Shown here piece after piece: positions 46,654 to 55,385 of a DNA stretch of 64,000 nt. Positions within the stretch are counted from its first letter, which is position 1, and the number at the start of each line of letters is the position of its first letter. The position numbers and the translations under genes were made by a program. The notes below the pieces were generated by a model, which worked only from the letters and a program-made list of their open reading frames with translations, made no database searches and had not been told where the DNA came from. The DNA comes from Ruegeria sp. R14_0. GTDB lineage: Bacteria > Pseudomonadota > Alphaproteobacteria > Rhodobacterales > Rhodobacteraceae. The DNA lies in NCBI RefSeq assembly GCF_017743975.1, contig NZ_JAGHRC010000004.1, positions 186,001-250,000 of the forward strand. The letters are read 5' to 3'.

Positions 46654-47319
46654 TCAGTAGTCAGAGACCAGTAGAAAATCCGGCGCGGTATCCTCTTCGA
46701 TTGTCGCAAATCGCGGGATTGGGTCTTCGAACACATTGTCGGTTCGGTCATCATTCACCGTTGAAACTTCGCCAATCAGACAGTCGCCCTGTTCGGCCCA
46801 AAACGCATGCCAGATACCAGGCATCAGCGTCACGCTTTGACCCGGTTTCAACCGCAGCAGTTCGCCCGGTTGGATGGTCACAGGGCAGCTGTCGCTGGGA
46901 ACAACCACAGGATTGTCCCGGTCGATACCACCTTCGGGGTCCGAGGCGTAGATCTCCATCACCAGATCACCGCCGCCCCGATTGATGATATCTTCGGCTT
47001 TGATGATATGGCGATGCATCGGCGACAGTTGTTTTTCTCGCGAAATCAGCAGCTTTTCCGCGTAGAGCATACCGCGACCCTTATTGAGGTCCTGAACGTC
47101 GCCATTTCGCAGAGTGAACAGGAACAGACCAAGCTCATCGAACCGGCCCTGGCCATAATCGGTTATGTCCCAACCGAGCCCGCGGTCACGGATGCCCTGT
47201 GCCTGCGCGCTTCGCATCTGATCAGGCGACCAGTTGGCAAAAGGGGGCAGGACAGCGCCGAAAGAGCGGATAAACGCCTCGGCCTCCGTTTTGATGTTAT
47301 TGATGTCCGATCTTTTCAT
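46654..47319 (-). CDS. D-lyxose/D-mannose isomerase
   Basis: 221 residues from the ATG at 47319, preceded by GAGGG; an ATG at 47340 overlaps the kinase stop but lacks a ribosome site. Features are the cupin metal motif MHRHIIKAEDIINRGGGD near residue 106 (after the KQLSP segment) and the conserved GIWHAFWAEQGD stretch. It interconverts D-lyxose and D-xylulose, or D-mannose and D-fructose. In this operon, mannose to fructose would feed the neighbouring fructokinase-type kinase. Confidence 0.85.
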   Translation of the reverse strand: MKRSDINNIKTEAEAFIRSFGAVLPPFANWSPDQMRSAQAQGIRDRGLGWDITDYGQGRFDELGLFLFTLRNGDVQDLNKGRGMLYAEKLLISREKQLSPMHRHIIKAEDIINRGGGDLVMEIYASDPEGGIDRDNPVVVPSDSCPVTIQPGELLRLKPGQSVTLMPGIWHAFWAEQGDCLIGEVSTVNDDRTDNVFEDPIPRFATIEEDTAPDFLLVSDY

Positions 47320-47336
47320 CTTGGTCCCTCGTCGGG

Positions 47337-48263
47337 TCATAGTTCATGCGCCCAAGGCGGATTGGCTCCGGCGCGGGAAACGGTGATGGCGGCAACTTCT
47401 GCACCTTTGGCCAGAGCCGACCGCAGTTCGTCTAGGTCCAAATTTCGCAAATTGGCCTTGGTCAATTGACCTGCGCGATCCAATTCAGCCAGAACGCCAG
47501 CGTTGAATGTGTCACCCGCGCCGACAGTATCGACGACCTCGACCGGTTTTACGGGGATCGAGGTTTCTGACCCGTTTGCCAGGTAGCCTGATGCCCCCTC
47601 GCTGCCGCGTGTGACGATCACAACAGCAGGTCCGGCCTGAAGAAGTAACGGAACTTTCTGTTCCAGAGGCTCAGGGCCGGGAATGATCCAGTCCAGATCT
47701 TCATCCGAAACCTTTATGATGTCGGACTGCGCGATCATATGGTTCAGCCGTGTGCGATACCGGGTCTGGTCTTTTATAAAATCGGGCCGGATGTTTGGGT
47801 CCAGCATTACAGCGCGGTCTGGTCCATGGCGGTCCAGTAAGGCAGCATAGGCGTCGGCGCAGGGTTCGCACGCCAGACTGATGCCACCGAAATACAGCGC
47901 TGACACCGCTGGCAGCTGTTTGGGTATGTCCTCAGGCGCCAGCATCCGACCTGCCGAGTTTTCGTCGATAAAACTGTAGGTTGCGTGCCCGTCCTTTAGC
48001 TGGACAAAGGCCAGCGTTGTCGGGCGGTCAGACCGGATCACATTGCTTGCATCGACATGACTGGCTTTAAGCGCGTCTGCCAGTTGTTGCCCGAACATGT
48101 CTGATGAGAGGCCAGTCAGCATACCTGCCGATGTATCAAGGCGGCCCAATGCGATGGCTGTATTGAAGATGGCACCGCCCGAATGGGGCACGAACCCTTG
48201 TGCCCCGGAAACGGTGGGCTCGGCGATCATGTCGATCAGTGCTTCACCGCAGCACAGTATCAT
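47337..48263 (-). CDS. PfkB-family sugar kinase, fructokinase-like
   Basis: 308 residues. PfkB signature near the C-terminus, DTVGAGDTFNAGVLAELD, and the N-terminal segment GGAIFNTAIALGRLD. This group contains fructokinases (ATP plus fructose gives fructose-6-phosphate). It is 37 bases downstream of the beta-glucosidase-glucokinase fusion. A sucrose-derived fructose pool would be a natural substrate; ribokinase or ketogluconate kinase activity cannot be ruled out. Confidence 0.85.
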   Translation of the reverse strand: MILCCGEALIDMIAEPTVSGAQGFVPHSGGAIFNTAIALGRLDTSAGMLTGLSSDMFGQQLADALKASHVDASNVIRSDRPTTLAFVQLKDGHATYSFIDENSAGRMLAPEDIPKQLPAVSALYFGGISLACEPCADAYAALLDRHGPDRAVMLDPNIRPDFIKDQTRYRTRLNHMIAQSDIIKVSDEDLDWIIPGPEPLEQKVPLLLQAGPAVVIVTRGSEGASGYLANGSETSIPVKPVEVVDTVGAGDTFNAGVLAELDRAGQLTKANLRNLDLDELRSALAKGAEVAAITVSRAGANPPWAHEL

Positions 48264-48300
48264 GCCGTGGTCCTTTCTGTAACGGGATCAGGCGGCCAGT

Positions 48301-50625
48301 TTACCGCGCGAGCGCACTTTTGCAGAAATTGTTAGCGCCAACAATGCCAAATTCGCTCTGTTCCGACACATAAAGGTTCATGGAACGCCGCAGATCGCTG
48401 AATCGCCCACCGGCATTGAACGCATCCCGGAAGGCATCCTTAAACAGCCACCGGTTCTTTTCGGCCACGCCACCCACAAGAAAAACGCCACCTGTAGGCA
48501 TGAAAGCTACAGCAAGATCGCCCATCAACGCCCCTAGATGGGTTGTGAACATATGCGCGGTCTTTACCGCAACCGGATCGGACTCTGCCAGAGCATCTGC
48601 AAGGATGTCTTTTGCGTTGCGCGTCGGTAAGTCGAGTTGACCTGCGGCCATGCAGGCTGCCTGATACAAGATCGGCAAGCCCGTTCCGCTCAGGAACATT
48701 TCGGCCTCCAGTACGAGGCTGTCATCAAAGAAACACTCTGGCGCGATCTGGCGCGCGGCTTTGAAGATTGCCACTTCATCCTCGTGGCGGGGTGCCAGGC
48801 CGACATGGCCACCTTCGCCGGATGCGGTATGGAAGCGCCCTTGGGAATACAACAACGCGCCTACGCCCAGACCCGTGCCGGGCCCAACCACCAGTCGGGT
48901 TCCAGTTGGGGGCGTTTCAGCCCCTTGTAGAACTTCGACATCATTGGCAGTGATTTCCGCGACCGACCATGCCGCAGCGGTGAAGTCATTGATAACAAAC
49001 GTGTGCTGTGCGCCGGTCGCCTTGCCAATGTCGCGCTCGGACAAGTCCAGGTGAGCGTTTGTCAGCCGGATGGTGCCATCCTTGACCGGTCCTGCGCCAG
49101 CAGCGACGACGGCGCGAGGGTCGGTGCCGATTTCGTCGCGAAGGCTATGGAATGCCTCCAGCAGTTCAGGAAGCGTGCCGGTTGGGTGCTTGCGCAGATC
49201 GGTGAGCTTTCCATCCGAGATGACGCCCAAACGCGTGTTTGTCCCGCCGATATCCGCCACAAGGTTCCAATGCTCATGCATGGTGCCGGCAGGCTGCGCC
49301 ATCGGTACGGAGACAGAGCCTCCGGCCAGTGCGGACTTTAGCGCGATGTATGAGGCTTTGGGCCTTCGTTCCAGGGTTTCAAAGTCTACGTCCACCAGAC
49401 CAAACCGCTTTTCATAGCCGAACGACCACTCGTAGTTGTCCAGCAGAGACCAGATGAAGTAGCCCTTGACCGGAACACCTTGGTCCAGCGCGTCCTGAAC
49501 CGCTGCTAGGTGTTGGTCGAGGTATTCGATACGGTCGTCATCCTGCCGACGCTCGGGGCTGGCCATGCCGTTTTCAGTGACGTAGATCGGCAGGTCTCCG
49601 GTATAGTCCTGCTTGGCGCGGGTCAGGAAGCGAGTCAGCGCGCTCGGCTCGATTTCCCATTCCATCTGGGTTTTGGGCAGCGGGCCGGGGACCTCTTTCA
49701 AGCTCGGCCACGCGGTGTCAGCGGGCGCAATCAGTTTGCGGGTATAGTAGTTCAGGCCGCACCAATCGACAGGCGCGCCGATGATATCGAAGTCGTCCTG
49801 CCAGCCGGAGGGCAGGTAAGACTCGAGCCCATCCAGCACATTTTGCGGATAGGATTTGTTGAAGACACCCCCAAGAAAGAACCGGTTGTAGATCCCATCA
49901 TAAAGATCTGCGGCCTTGCGCGCGGCGGCGCTGTCATCAGCGGGTTCGGCCCATTCCAGATTGAACACTGCGCCCAAATTGGACATTCCCAGCCCGCGCA
50001 TCGCCTCAATCGCACGACCATGCGCAAGCAGGACATGGTGCATGGCGCGAGCCGTGGCGCGGATATCGCGCATGCCGGGCGCGTGATGCCCGTCAAAATG
50101 GCTCAGCCAGCTGACGCACCAAGGTTCGTTGATTGGTGCGACGCTGAACATGCGGTCGCCGATCCGGCCCATGATGATCTCGGTGAAATCGGCAAACCAG
50201 TTTGCAATGTCGCGATTGCGCCAGCCGCCCAGATCGGCCAGCGGAGAAGGCAGTTCCCAATGATACAAGGTCGCGCAGGGGCGAATGCCACGTTCCAACA
50301 GCGCGTCGGCAAGCCGGTCATAATAATCCAGACCTTCTTGGTTTACGGGGCCGCGCCCTTCGGGCAGGACGCGTGCCCAACTGGTCGAGAACCGGTAACA
50401 GTCGAACCCCGCGTCGCGAACCAGATCGAAATCCTGCGGAAAACGGTTCAGGTGGTCGCAGGCCAGGTCCCCGTTCTCATTTCGAACGACGTTGCCAGGA
50501 GAGGCCGCAAAGCTATCCCAATGGGTTTGCCCTGCGCCGCCCTGTGCGTGCCCTTCAATCTGGTAAGCTGAGGTTGCGACGCCAAAGAGGAAATCTTTGG
50601 GGAAGTCCGAACGTGTGTGTTTCAT
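48301..50625 (-). CDS. GH1 beta-glucosidase fused to Glk-type glucokinase
   Basis: 774 residues in one open frame. Residues 1 to about 432 are a GH1 beta-glucosidase with acid/base Glu167 (INEPW) and nucleophile Glu351 (VTENG). A linker of about 15 residues (433-448) leads to a complete glucokinase from about 449, with DIGGTNTRLG at 458, a GPGTGLGVGALL motif and GEGGHVGL near 630. Internal Met442 and Met449 have no usable ribosome site. The kinase would phosphorylate the glucose that the first domain releases. It starts 3 bases after the aglR-type stop, so it is coupled to it. Confidence 0.9.
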   Translation of the reverse strand: MKHTRSDFPKDFLFGVATSAYQIEGHAQGGAGQTHWDSFAASPGNVVRNENGDLACDHLNRFPQDFDLVRDAGFDCYRFSTSWARVLPEGRGPVNQEGLDYYDRLADALLERGIRPCATLYHWELPSPLADLGGWRNRDIANWFADFTEIIMGRIGDRMFSVAPINEPWCVSWLSHFDGHHAPGMRDIRATARAMHHVLLAHGRAIEAMRGLGMSNLGAVFNLEWAEPADDSAAARKAADLYDGIYNRFFLGGVFNKSYPQNVLDGLESYLPSGWQDDFDIIGAPVDWCGLNYYTRKLIAPADTAWPSLKEVPGPLPKTQMEWEIEPSALTRFLTRAKQDYTGDLPIYVTENGMASPERRQDDDRIEYLDQHLAAVQDALDQGVPVKGYFIWSLLDNYEWSFGYEKRFGLVDVDFETLERRPKASYIALKSALAGGSVSVPMAQPAGTMHEHWNLVADIGGTNTRLGVISDGKLTDLRKHPTGTLPELLEAFHSLRDEIGTDPRAVVAAGAGPVKDGTIRLTNAHLDLSERDIGKATGAQHTFVINDFTAAAWSVAEITANDVEVLQGAETPPTGTRLVVGPGTGLGVGALLYSQGRFHTASGEGGHVGLAPRHEDEVAIFKAARQIAPECFFDDSLVLEAEMFLSGTGLPILYQAACMAAGQLDLPTRNAKDILADALAESDPVAVKTAHMFTTHLGALMGDLAVAFMPTGGVFLVGGVAEKNRWLFKDAFRDAFNAGGRFSDLRRSMNLYVSEQSEFGIVGANNFCKSALAR

Positions 50626-50628
50626 TTT

Positions 50629-51660
50629 TCAGAGCCTGTTAGGTGCGGGGCCGGTCGAGCCGCCAACTACCAGCTCGGCCTCCAGCAATCTAGTTTTAAC
50701 CGGGTCGTTCGGAGATTTGATCCGTTCGATCAGCATTTCAGCGGCCATTTCTCCGGCTTTTCGCACAGATGACCGCGTAGCTGTGAAAATGGGCACGTCC
50801 TGCCCGTTCTTGAGATAGGACAGGTCGTCATCATGGGCGATGACCGAGACGTCCTTACCCATCTTCAATCCCGCCTCGTTCAGCGCGCGACGCACACCAA
50901 TGGCGGAAATCATGGATGAGGTCAGAATAGCGGTAGGTGGGTTATCAAGGCCAAGCATATCGCGCGTTTCATGGTGGCCGTATACCTCGGTCATCTCGGC
51001 GCTGCGCATCAGCTCCGGATCGGGGGATACGCCTGCCTCTCGCAACGCTTCGAGATACCCGTCCCGGCGGCGCTGTGCGAAATCCATATCCTCAAGTCCG
51101 TTGATCAGGGCGATGCGGCGATGCCCGAGGTCGATCAGAAATCGGGTGGCGCGTAGAAACGACCGTTTGTTGTTCACATCGATCCAGTCATAGGGCACGT
51201 CCAAACCGGTCGATCTGCCATGCACAATGAACGGCACGTTCATCCGGGTCAGAACTTCAATCCGATGTTCGTTGACCTTGGGACCTTGCAGCACGACGCC
51301 ATCGACCGCACCGCGTTGGAACAGGCTGCGATAGGCATCTTCGATCGACGTGTCGTCGGCATTGGTGAACATCAGATCATAGCCGTGATCTGCATATTTG
51401 CGAGCGGCACCGGCAACAAAGTCACCAAAGATGGGGTTCACCATTTCATGTCGGGATGAGCTTGGAATCACATGCCCGATCACCATGGATCGACCTGTCG
51501 CCAGCCCTTTGGCGCGGCTATTGGGCCGGTAGCCATGTCTTTCTGCGGCAGCCTGAACCCGAACGCGCGTATCCTCGTTCACCTCGGGATAACCGTTCAG
51601 CGCGCGGCTGACCGTCGTTTGGGAAAGCCCAAGGATTTCTGACAGCTGTTTCAGGTTCAT
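50629..51660 (-). CDS. aglR: LacI-family regulator AglR
   Basis: 343 residues. The helix-turn-helix MNLKQLSEILGLSQTTVSRALNGYPEVNEDTRVRVQ occupies residues 1-36; the effector domain starts near 60 and includes GHVIPSSSRHEM. It is divergent from the aglE-type gene with a LacI-type palindrome in between, so it probably represses the locus in the absence of alpha-glucoside. It heads the leftward operon with the fusion enzyme. Confidence 0.88.
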   Translation of the reverse strand: MNLKQLSEILGLSQTTVSRALNGYPEVNEDTRVRVQAAAERHGYRPNSRAKGLATGRSMVIGHVIPSSSRHEMVNPIFGDFVAGAARKYADHGYDLMFTNADDTSIEDAYRSLFQRGAVDGVVLQGPKVNEHRIEVLTRMNVPFIVHGRSTGLDVPYDWIDVNNKRSFLRATRFLIDLGHRRIALINGLEDMDFAQRRRDGYLEALREAGVSPDPELMRSAEMTEVYGHHETRDMLGLDNPPTAILTSSMISAIGVRRALNEAGLKMGKDVSVIAHDDDLSYLKNGQDVPIFTATRSSVRKAGEMAAEMLIERIKSPNDPVKTRLLEAELVVGGSTGPAPNRL

Positions 51661-51784
51661 CGGTACTTCAAAGCGCCTTCAAATTCTGCCTGACTGGTGC
51701 GTTGCGCGCGGCTTAGACGGCGTAGCCCATACGACGTAGACTGCTTTTTGAATATTAAGTTTAAGGCAATTCGTAAACAGATTA

Positions 51785-51813
51785 TTGACACAAATTGAAT
51801 GTTAGCGGATAAA
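51785..51813 (+). promoter_or_regulatory. Sigma-70-type promoter of aglE
   Basis: TTGACA at 51785-51790, a 17-base spacer, then GATAAA at 51808-51813. The operator starts 11 bases further, so a bound repressor would sit over the start of transcription. Confidence 0.6.
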
Positions 51814-51823
51814 GCATGATATC

Positions 51824-51835
51824 CAAAGCGCTTTG
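51824..51835. promoter_or_regulatory. LacI-family operator of the agl locus
   Basis: CAAAGCGCTTTG, a perfect 12-base palindrome with the central CG typical of LacI-family sites. A weaker partial copy (TTGAGCGCTTAG) lies near 51849. It is located just downstream of the predicted aglE promoter and about 45 bases before the aglE ATG. Confidence 0.75.
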
Positions 51836-51879
51836 AAAATGAGTCTTTTGAGCGCTTAGAAACGTTGGGAGGAATCTTC

Positions 51880-53148
51880 ATGAAACACTCGCTTTACGCA
51901 GGCGCGGCCACGTTCGCCCTGATGGCGGGCGCGGCGCATGCCGACAAGGTCACAGTGTTTGGTCCCTGGCTTGGGCCGGATCAGGAAAATGTCGAAAAGG
52001 TTCTGGACGGCTTTGCGGCAGCAACCGGGCACGAGTACGCCTATGTCGGCTCGGATAGTTTTGAGCAACAGATCAGAATCGACGCCGAAGCTGGGTCCGC
52101 TCCGAACGTTGCGGTGTTTCCCCAGCCCGGACTGGCATCTGACATGGCCAAGTCTGGCTTCCTGACGCCTCTGGGCGACGGAACGGCGGACTGGATTCGC
52201 GACAACTATGCGGCGGGGCAGTCTTGGGTTGATCTTGGCACCTATGCGGGCCCAGACGGTCAAGACCACCTGTACGGCTTCTTCTATAAAGTTGATGTGA
52301 AATCCCTCGTCTGGTTTGTGCCAGAGAACTTCGAAGATGCTGGTTACGAAGTGCCGACCACTATGGAAGAGCTAAAGGCGCTTTCGGATCAGATCGTCGC
52401 TGATGGTGAGACGCCTTGGTGCATCGGTTTGGGTTCCGGTGGCGCGACCGGCTGGCCTGCGACCGATTGGGTCGAGGACATGATGCTGCGCACTCAGTCA
52501 CCCGAGGATTACGATGCTTGGGTCGCCAATGAGCTAAAGTTCAACGATCCCAAGGTCGTCGGAGCAATTGAAGAATTCGGCGCGTTCGCGCGAAACGATG
52601 ACTACGTTGCCGGTGGTGCCGGCGCGGTTGCAACCACGGACTTCCGCGACAGCCCAAAGGGCATGTTCAGCTCGCCTCCGCAGTGCTACATGCATCGCCA
52701 GGCGTCGTTCATTCCGGCCTTCTTCCCAGAAGGAACGGTTGTGGGTGAAGATGCAGACTTCTTCTACTTCCCGGCTTACGAAAGCAAGGATCTGGGTAGC
52801 CCGGTTCTGGGTGCAGGCACCTTGTGGGCCATTACAAATGACAGCCCGGGCGCACATGCTTTGATCGAGTATCTGCAAACACCCGAGGCGCATGAAACAT
52901 GGATGCAACTGACCGGCTTCCTGACACCGCATAAGGGTGTCGATACCTCATTGTTCTCGGACCCGACGTTGAAGAAGATGAATGATATTCTTCTGGGGGC
53001 CACCACCTTCCGGTTCGACGGGTCTGACCTGATGCCGGGCGGCGTCGGTGCAGGCACCTTCTGGACTGGAATGGTCGACTATGCGGGCGGAACGTCCGCG
53101 CAAGAAGTCGCCGATGAAATCCAGTCCTCGTGGGATGCGCTGGACTAA
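51880..53148 (+). CDS. aglE: Alpha-glucoside ABC transporter binding protein AglE
   Basis: 422 residues from the ATG at 51880 (GGGAGGAA ribosome site). Signal peptide MKHSLYAGAATFALMAGAAHA; solute-binding family 1. The organisation with aglF, aglG, alpha-glucosidase and ATPase matches the aglEFGAK locus of rhizobia and roseobacters, which takes up sucrose, maltose and trehalose. A strong hairpin follows the stop. Confidence 0.88.
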   Translation: MKHSLYAGAATFALMAGAAHADKVTVFGPWLGPDQENVEKVLDGFAAATGHEYAYVGSDSFEQQIRIDAEAGSAPNVAVFPQPGLASDMAKSGFLTPLGDGTADWIRDNYAAGQSWVDLGTYAGPDGQDHLYGFFYKVDVKSLVWFVPENFEDAGYEVPTTMEELKALSDQIVADGETPWCIGLGSGGATGWPATDWVEDMMLRTQSPEDYDAWVANELKFNDPKVVGAIEEFGAFARNDDYVAGGAGAVATTDFRDSPKGMFSSPPQCYMHRQASFIPAFFPEGTVVGEDADFFYFPAYESKDLGSPVLGAGTLWAITNDSPGAHALIEYLQTPEAHETWMQLTGFLTPHKGVDTSLFSDPTLKKMNDILLGATTFRFDGSDLMPGGVGAGTFWTGMVDYAGGTSAQEVADEIQSSWDALD

Positions 53149-53162
53149 AGGCGTCTGAGACT

Positions 53163-53188
53163 GGGCAACCCGCGCCGTCGGGTTGCCC
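53163..53188 (+). repeat. Intercistronic hairpin between aglE and aglF
   Basis: Perfect 10-base arms (GGGCAACCCG and CGGGTTGCCC) with a 6-base loop, 15 bases after the aglE stop. No T-run; it resembles the hairpins after ugpB and the polyamine-type binding protein. Confidence 0.8.
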
Positions 53189-53215
53189 GAACCTACCGTC
53201 GCAAGGGAGAGCGGC

Positions 53216-54223
53216 ATGCATCCGGCATTTCAAGGCCTACTGACCATCGCAATCGGCGTGTCAGGTTGTGTGGGTTATTTCTACCTATCCAATCAGTTTC
53301 TGGACAAAGTTCTGTTCCCGCCCCGCGGGCCGAATGCCGGGCGCAATATCAATCGGGCCAACATAATCCGGCCATGGTTGTTCCTGTTTCCAGCGCTGGC
53401 CGCTTTGGGACTGTATCTGGCCTATCCCGTGGTCGAAACACTGCGCCTTTCGCTGACGGATCGGGTCCCGGGCGGTGGTTATGAGTGGGTTGGATTGGAA
53501 AACTACATCCAGATGGCAAACGAGCCCAAGTTCTGGGAAGCGATGCGCAACAACATGTTCTGGCTGATTATTGTGCCTGCAATGTCGACCGCGTTTGGTC
53601 TGCTGGTTGCGCAACTGACGGACCGTATTCGCTGGGGGAATGTTGCCAAGTCCTTGATCTTTATGCCCATGGCGATTTCGTTCGTCGGGGCTTCGGTTAT
53701 CTGGAAACTGGTTTACGATACGCGTCCTGCAGAGCAGGATCAGATAGGTATGCTCAATGCGCTCTACCTGTTTTTTGGCGGTACCGAGCCGCAGACATGG
53801 CTGACAATCCCATTCTGGAACAGTTTCTTACTGATGGTTGTTCTGATCTGGATTCAGACCGGCTTTGCGATGGTCATCCTTTCTGCCGCACTGCGCGGTA
53901 TCCCAGAGGAGACGATTGAGGCAGCCATTTTGGATGGTGCGAACCCGTTTCAGATCTTTTTCAAAATCAAGGTGCCGCAGATTAAGACGACGATCCTGGT
54001 CGTTTGGACCACGATCACCATCACTGTCCTCAAGGTCTTTGACATCGTCTTTGCCATGACAAACGGCCAATGGGAGACGCAGGTTCTGGCCAATTACATG
54101 TACGACAAGCTGTTTCGGGCGAACGACTGGGGCGTTGGCTCGGCCTCGGCCATGGTGATCATGCTGCTGGTTGCTCCGATCCTTGTCTGGAACGTGCGCA
54201 ACGCGCGTAAAGAGATGGAGTAG
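53216..54223 (+). CDS. aglF: Alpha-glucoside ABC transporter permease AglF
   Basis: 335 residues from the ATG at 53216 (AGGGAGAG ribosome site). Seven or eight hydrophobic segments, including an N-terminal extra span (about 5-25), and the EAA loop ETIEAAILDGANPFQIFFKIKVPQI. Pairs with AglG. Confidence 0.88.
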   Translation: MHPAFQGLLTIAIGVSGCVGYFYLSNQFLDKVLFPPRGPNAGRNINRANIIRPWLFLFPALAALGLYLAYPVVETLRLSLTDRVPGGGYEWVGLENYIQMANEPKFWEAMRNNMFWLIIVPAMSTAFGLLVAQLTDRIRWGNVAKSLIFMPMAISFVGASVIWKLVYDTRPAEQDQIGMLNALYLFFGGTEPQTWLTIPFWNSFLLMVVLIWIQTGFAMVILSAALRGIPEETIEAAILDGANPFQIFFKIKVPQIKTTILVVWTTITITVLKVFDIVFAMTNGQWETQVLANYMYDKLFRANDWGVGSASAMVIMLLVAPILVWNVRNARKEME

Positions 54224-54227
54224 GGCA

Positions 54228-55376
54228 ATGAGCGATATTGCAGGAACCAAGCCCGCCCTTAGATGGGTCGTGCATGCCTCAGTCATTTTCCTGGTTGTTC
54301 TTTGGGTCGTCCCCACACTTGGGTTGCTGATCTCATCCTTCCGCACGGCGGACCAGATCGCGACCAGCGGTTGGTGGAGATCGTTGTTCCCGTCGGAACA
54401 AAACCTGACACTTCGAAGTGCCGCCCCCGAAACGCAGGTGCAGGAAAACGGTCTTTATGTGATCGAAGGCAATTTGTTCGAGGGTGAATCCGCGGCAAAA
54501 ATCTCGAAATGGGGTGTCAGTTCGCGCGCGGTAGACGCTTTTGTGCCCGGCGAGACAGCCGAGTTGCGGCGCGGCGGTACGATCACCGTGGATGCCGACG
54601 GAAATTACCGCATGGAGAACCCCGAAGAGTTCACAGGAAGCCGGGGCGCGCGTGTCTTTGTCACCGCAGAATTGCCGCCTGAATTCACATTGGCTAACTA
54701 CCATAAGGTTCTGTTGGCCGAGGAAAGCACCGACAGTATGGGCCGGGCGTTTTTCAACACGCTGACCGTGACAATTCCCGCGACGATCATCCCGATCCTC
54801 GTGGCGGCGTTTGCGGCCTATGCCCTGGCTTGGATGGATTTTCCCGGACGGGCACTGCTGATTGCTGCGGTGGTTGGCCTGCTTGTGGTGCCTCTGCAGC
54901 TTGCCTTGATACCATTGCTGAAATTCCATCTGAATATCGGCATCGGCAAAGGGTATCTGGGCGTCTGGTTGGCCCATACCGGGTTTGGGATGCCGCTCGC
55001 GATTTACTTGCTGCGCAACTACATGGCCGGCCTGCCGCGAGACTTGATTGAGAACGCGCGCGTCGATGGCGCGACCGAGTTCCAGATTTTCACCAAGCTG
55101 ATCCTGCCGCTCAGCTTCCCGGCGCTGGCCTCGTTTGCGATCTTCCAGTTCTTGTGGACTTGGAACGATCTTCTGGTGGCCAAGGTCTTCCTGATCGACG
55201 CATCAGGCCAGACCACCGTCATGACCAACCGCATCGTCGAGCTTTTGGGCACGCGCGGCGGAAATTGGGAAATCCTCGCCACGGCTGCGTTCGTCTCGAT
55301 CGCCGTACCGTTGGCTGTCTTCTTCGCAATGCAGAAATATCTGGTCCGTGGCCTGTTGGCCGGATCCGTTAAATAG
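54228..55376 (+). CDS. aglG: Alpha-glucoside ABC transporter permease AglG
   Basis: 382 residues from the ATG at 54228. After the first membrane span (about 14-38) comes a long periplasmic loop of about 115 residues (roughly 40-155), typical of AglG, then the remaining spans and the EAA loop (DLIENARVDGATEFQIFTKLILPLSFPAL). It starts 4 bases after the aglF stop and ends 9 before aglA. Confidence 0.88.
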   Translation: MSDIAGTKPALRWVVHASVIFLVVLWVVPTLGLLISSFRTADQIATSGWWRSLFPSEQNLTLRSAAPETQVQENGLYVIEGNLFEGESAAKISKWGVSSRAVDAFVPGETAELRRGGTITVDADGNYRMENPEEFTGSRGARVFVTAELPPEFTLANYHKVLLAEESTDSMGRAFFNTLTVTIPATIIPILVAAFAAYALAWMDFPGRALLIAAVVGLLVVPLQLALIPLLKFHLNIGIGKGYLGVWLAHTGFGMPLAIYLLRNYMAGLPRDLIENARVDGATEFQIFTKLILPLSFPALASFAIFQFLWTWNDLLVAKVFLIDASGQTTVMTNRIVELLGTRGGNWEILATAAFVSIAVPLAVFFAMQKYLVRGLLAGSVK

Positions 55377-55385
55377 AGGCGTCTG

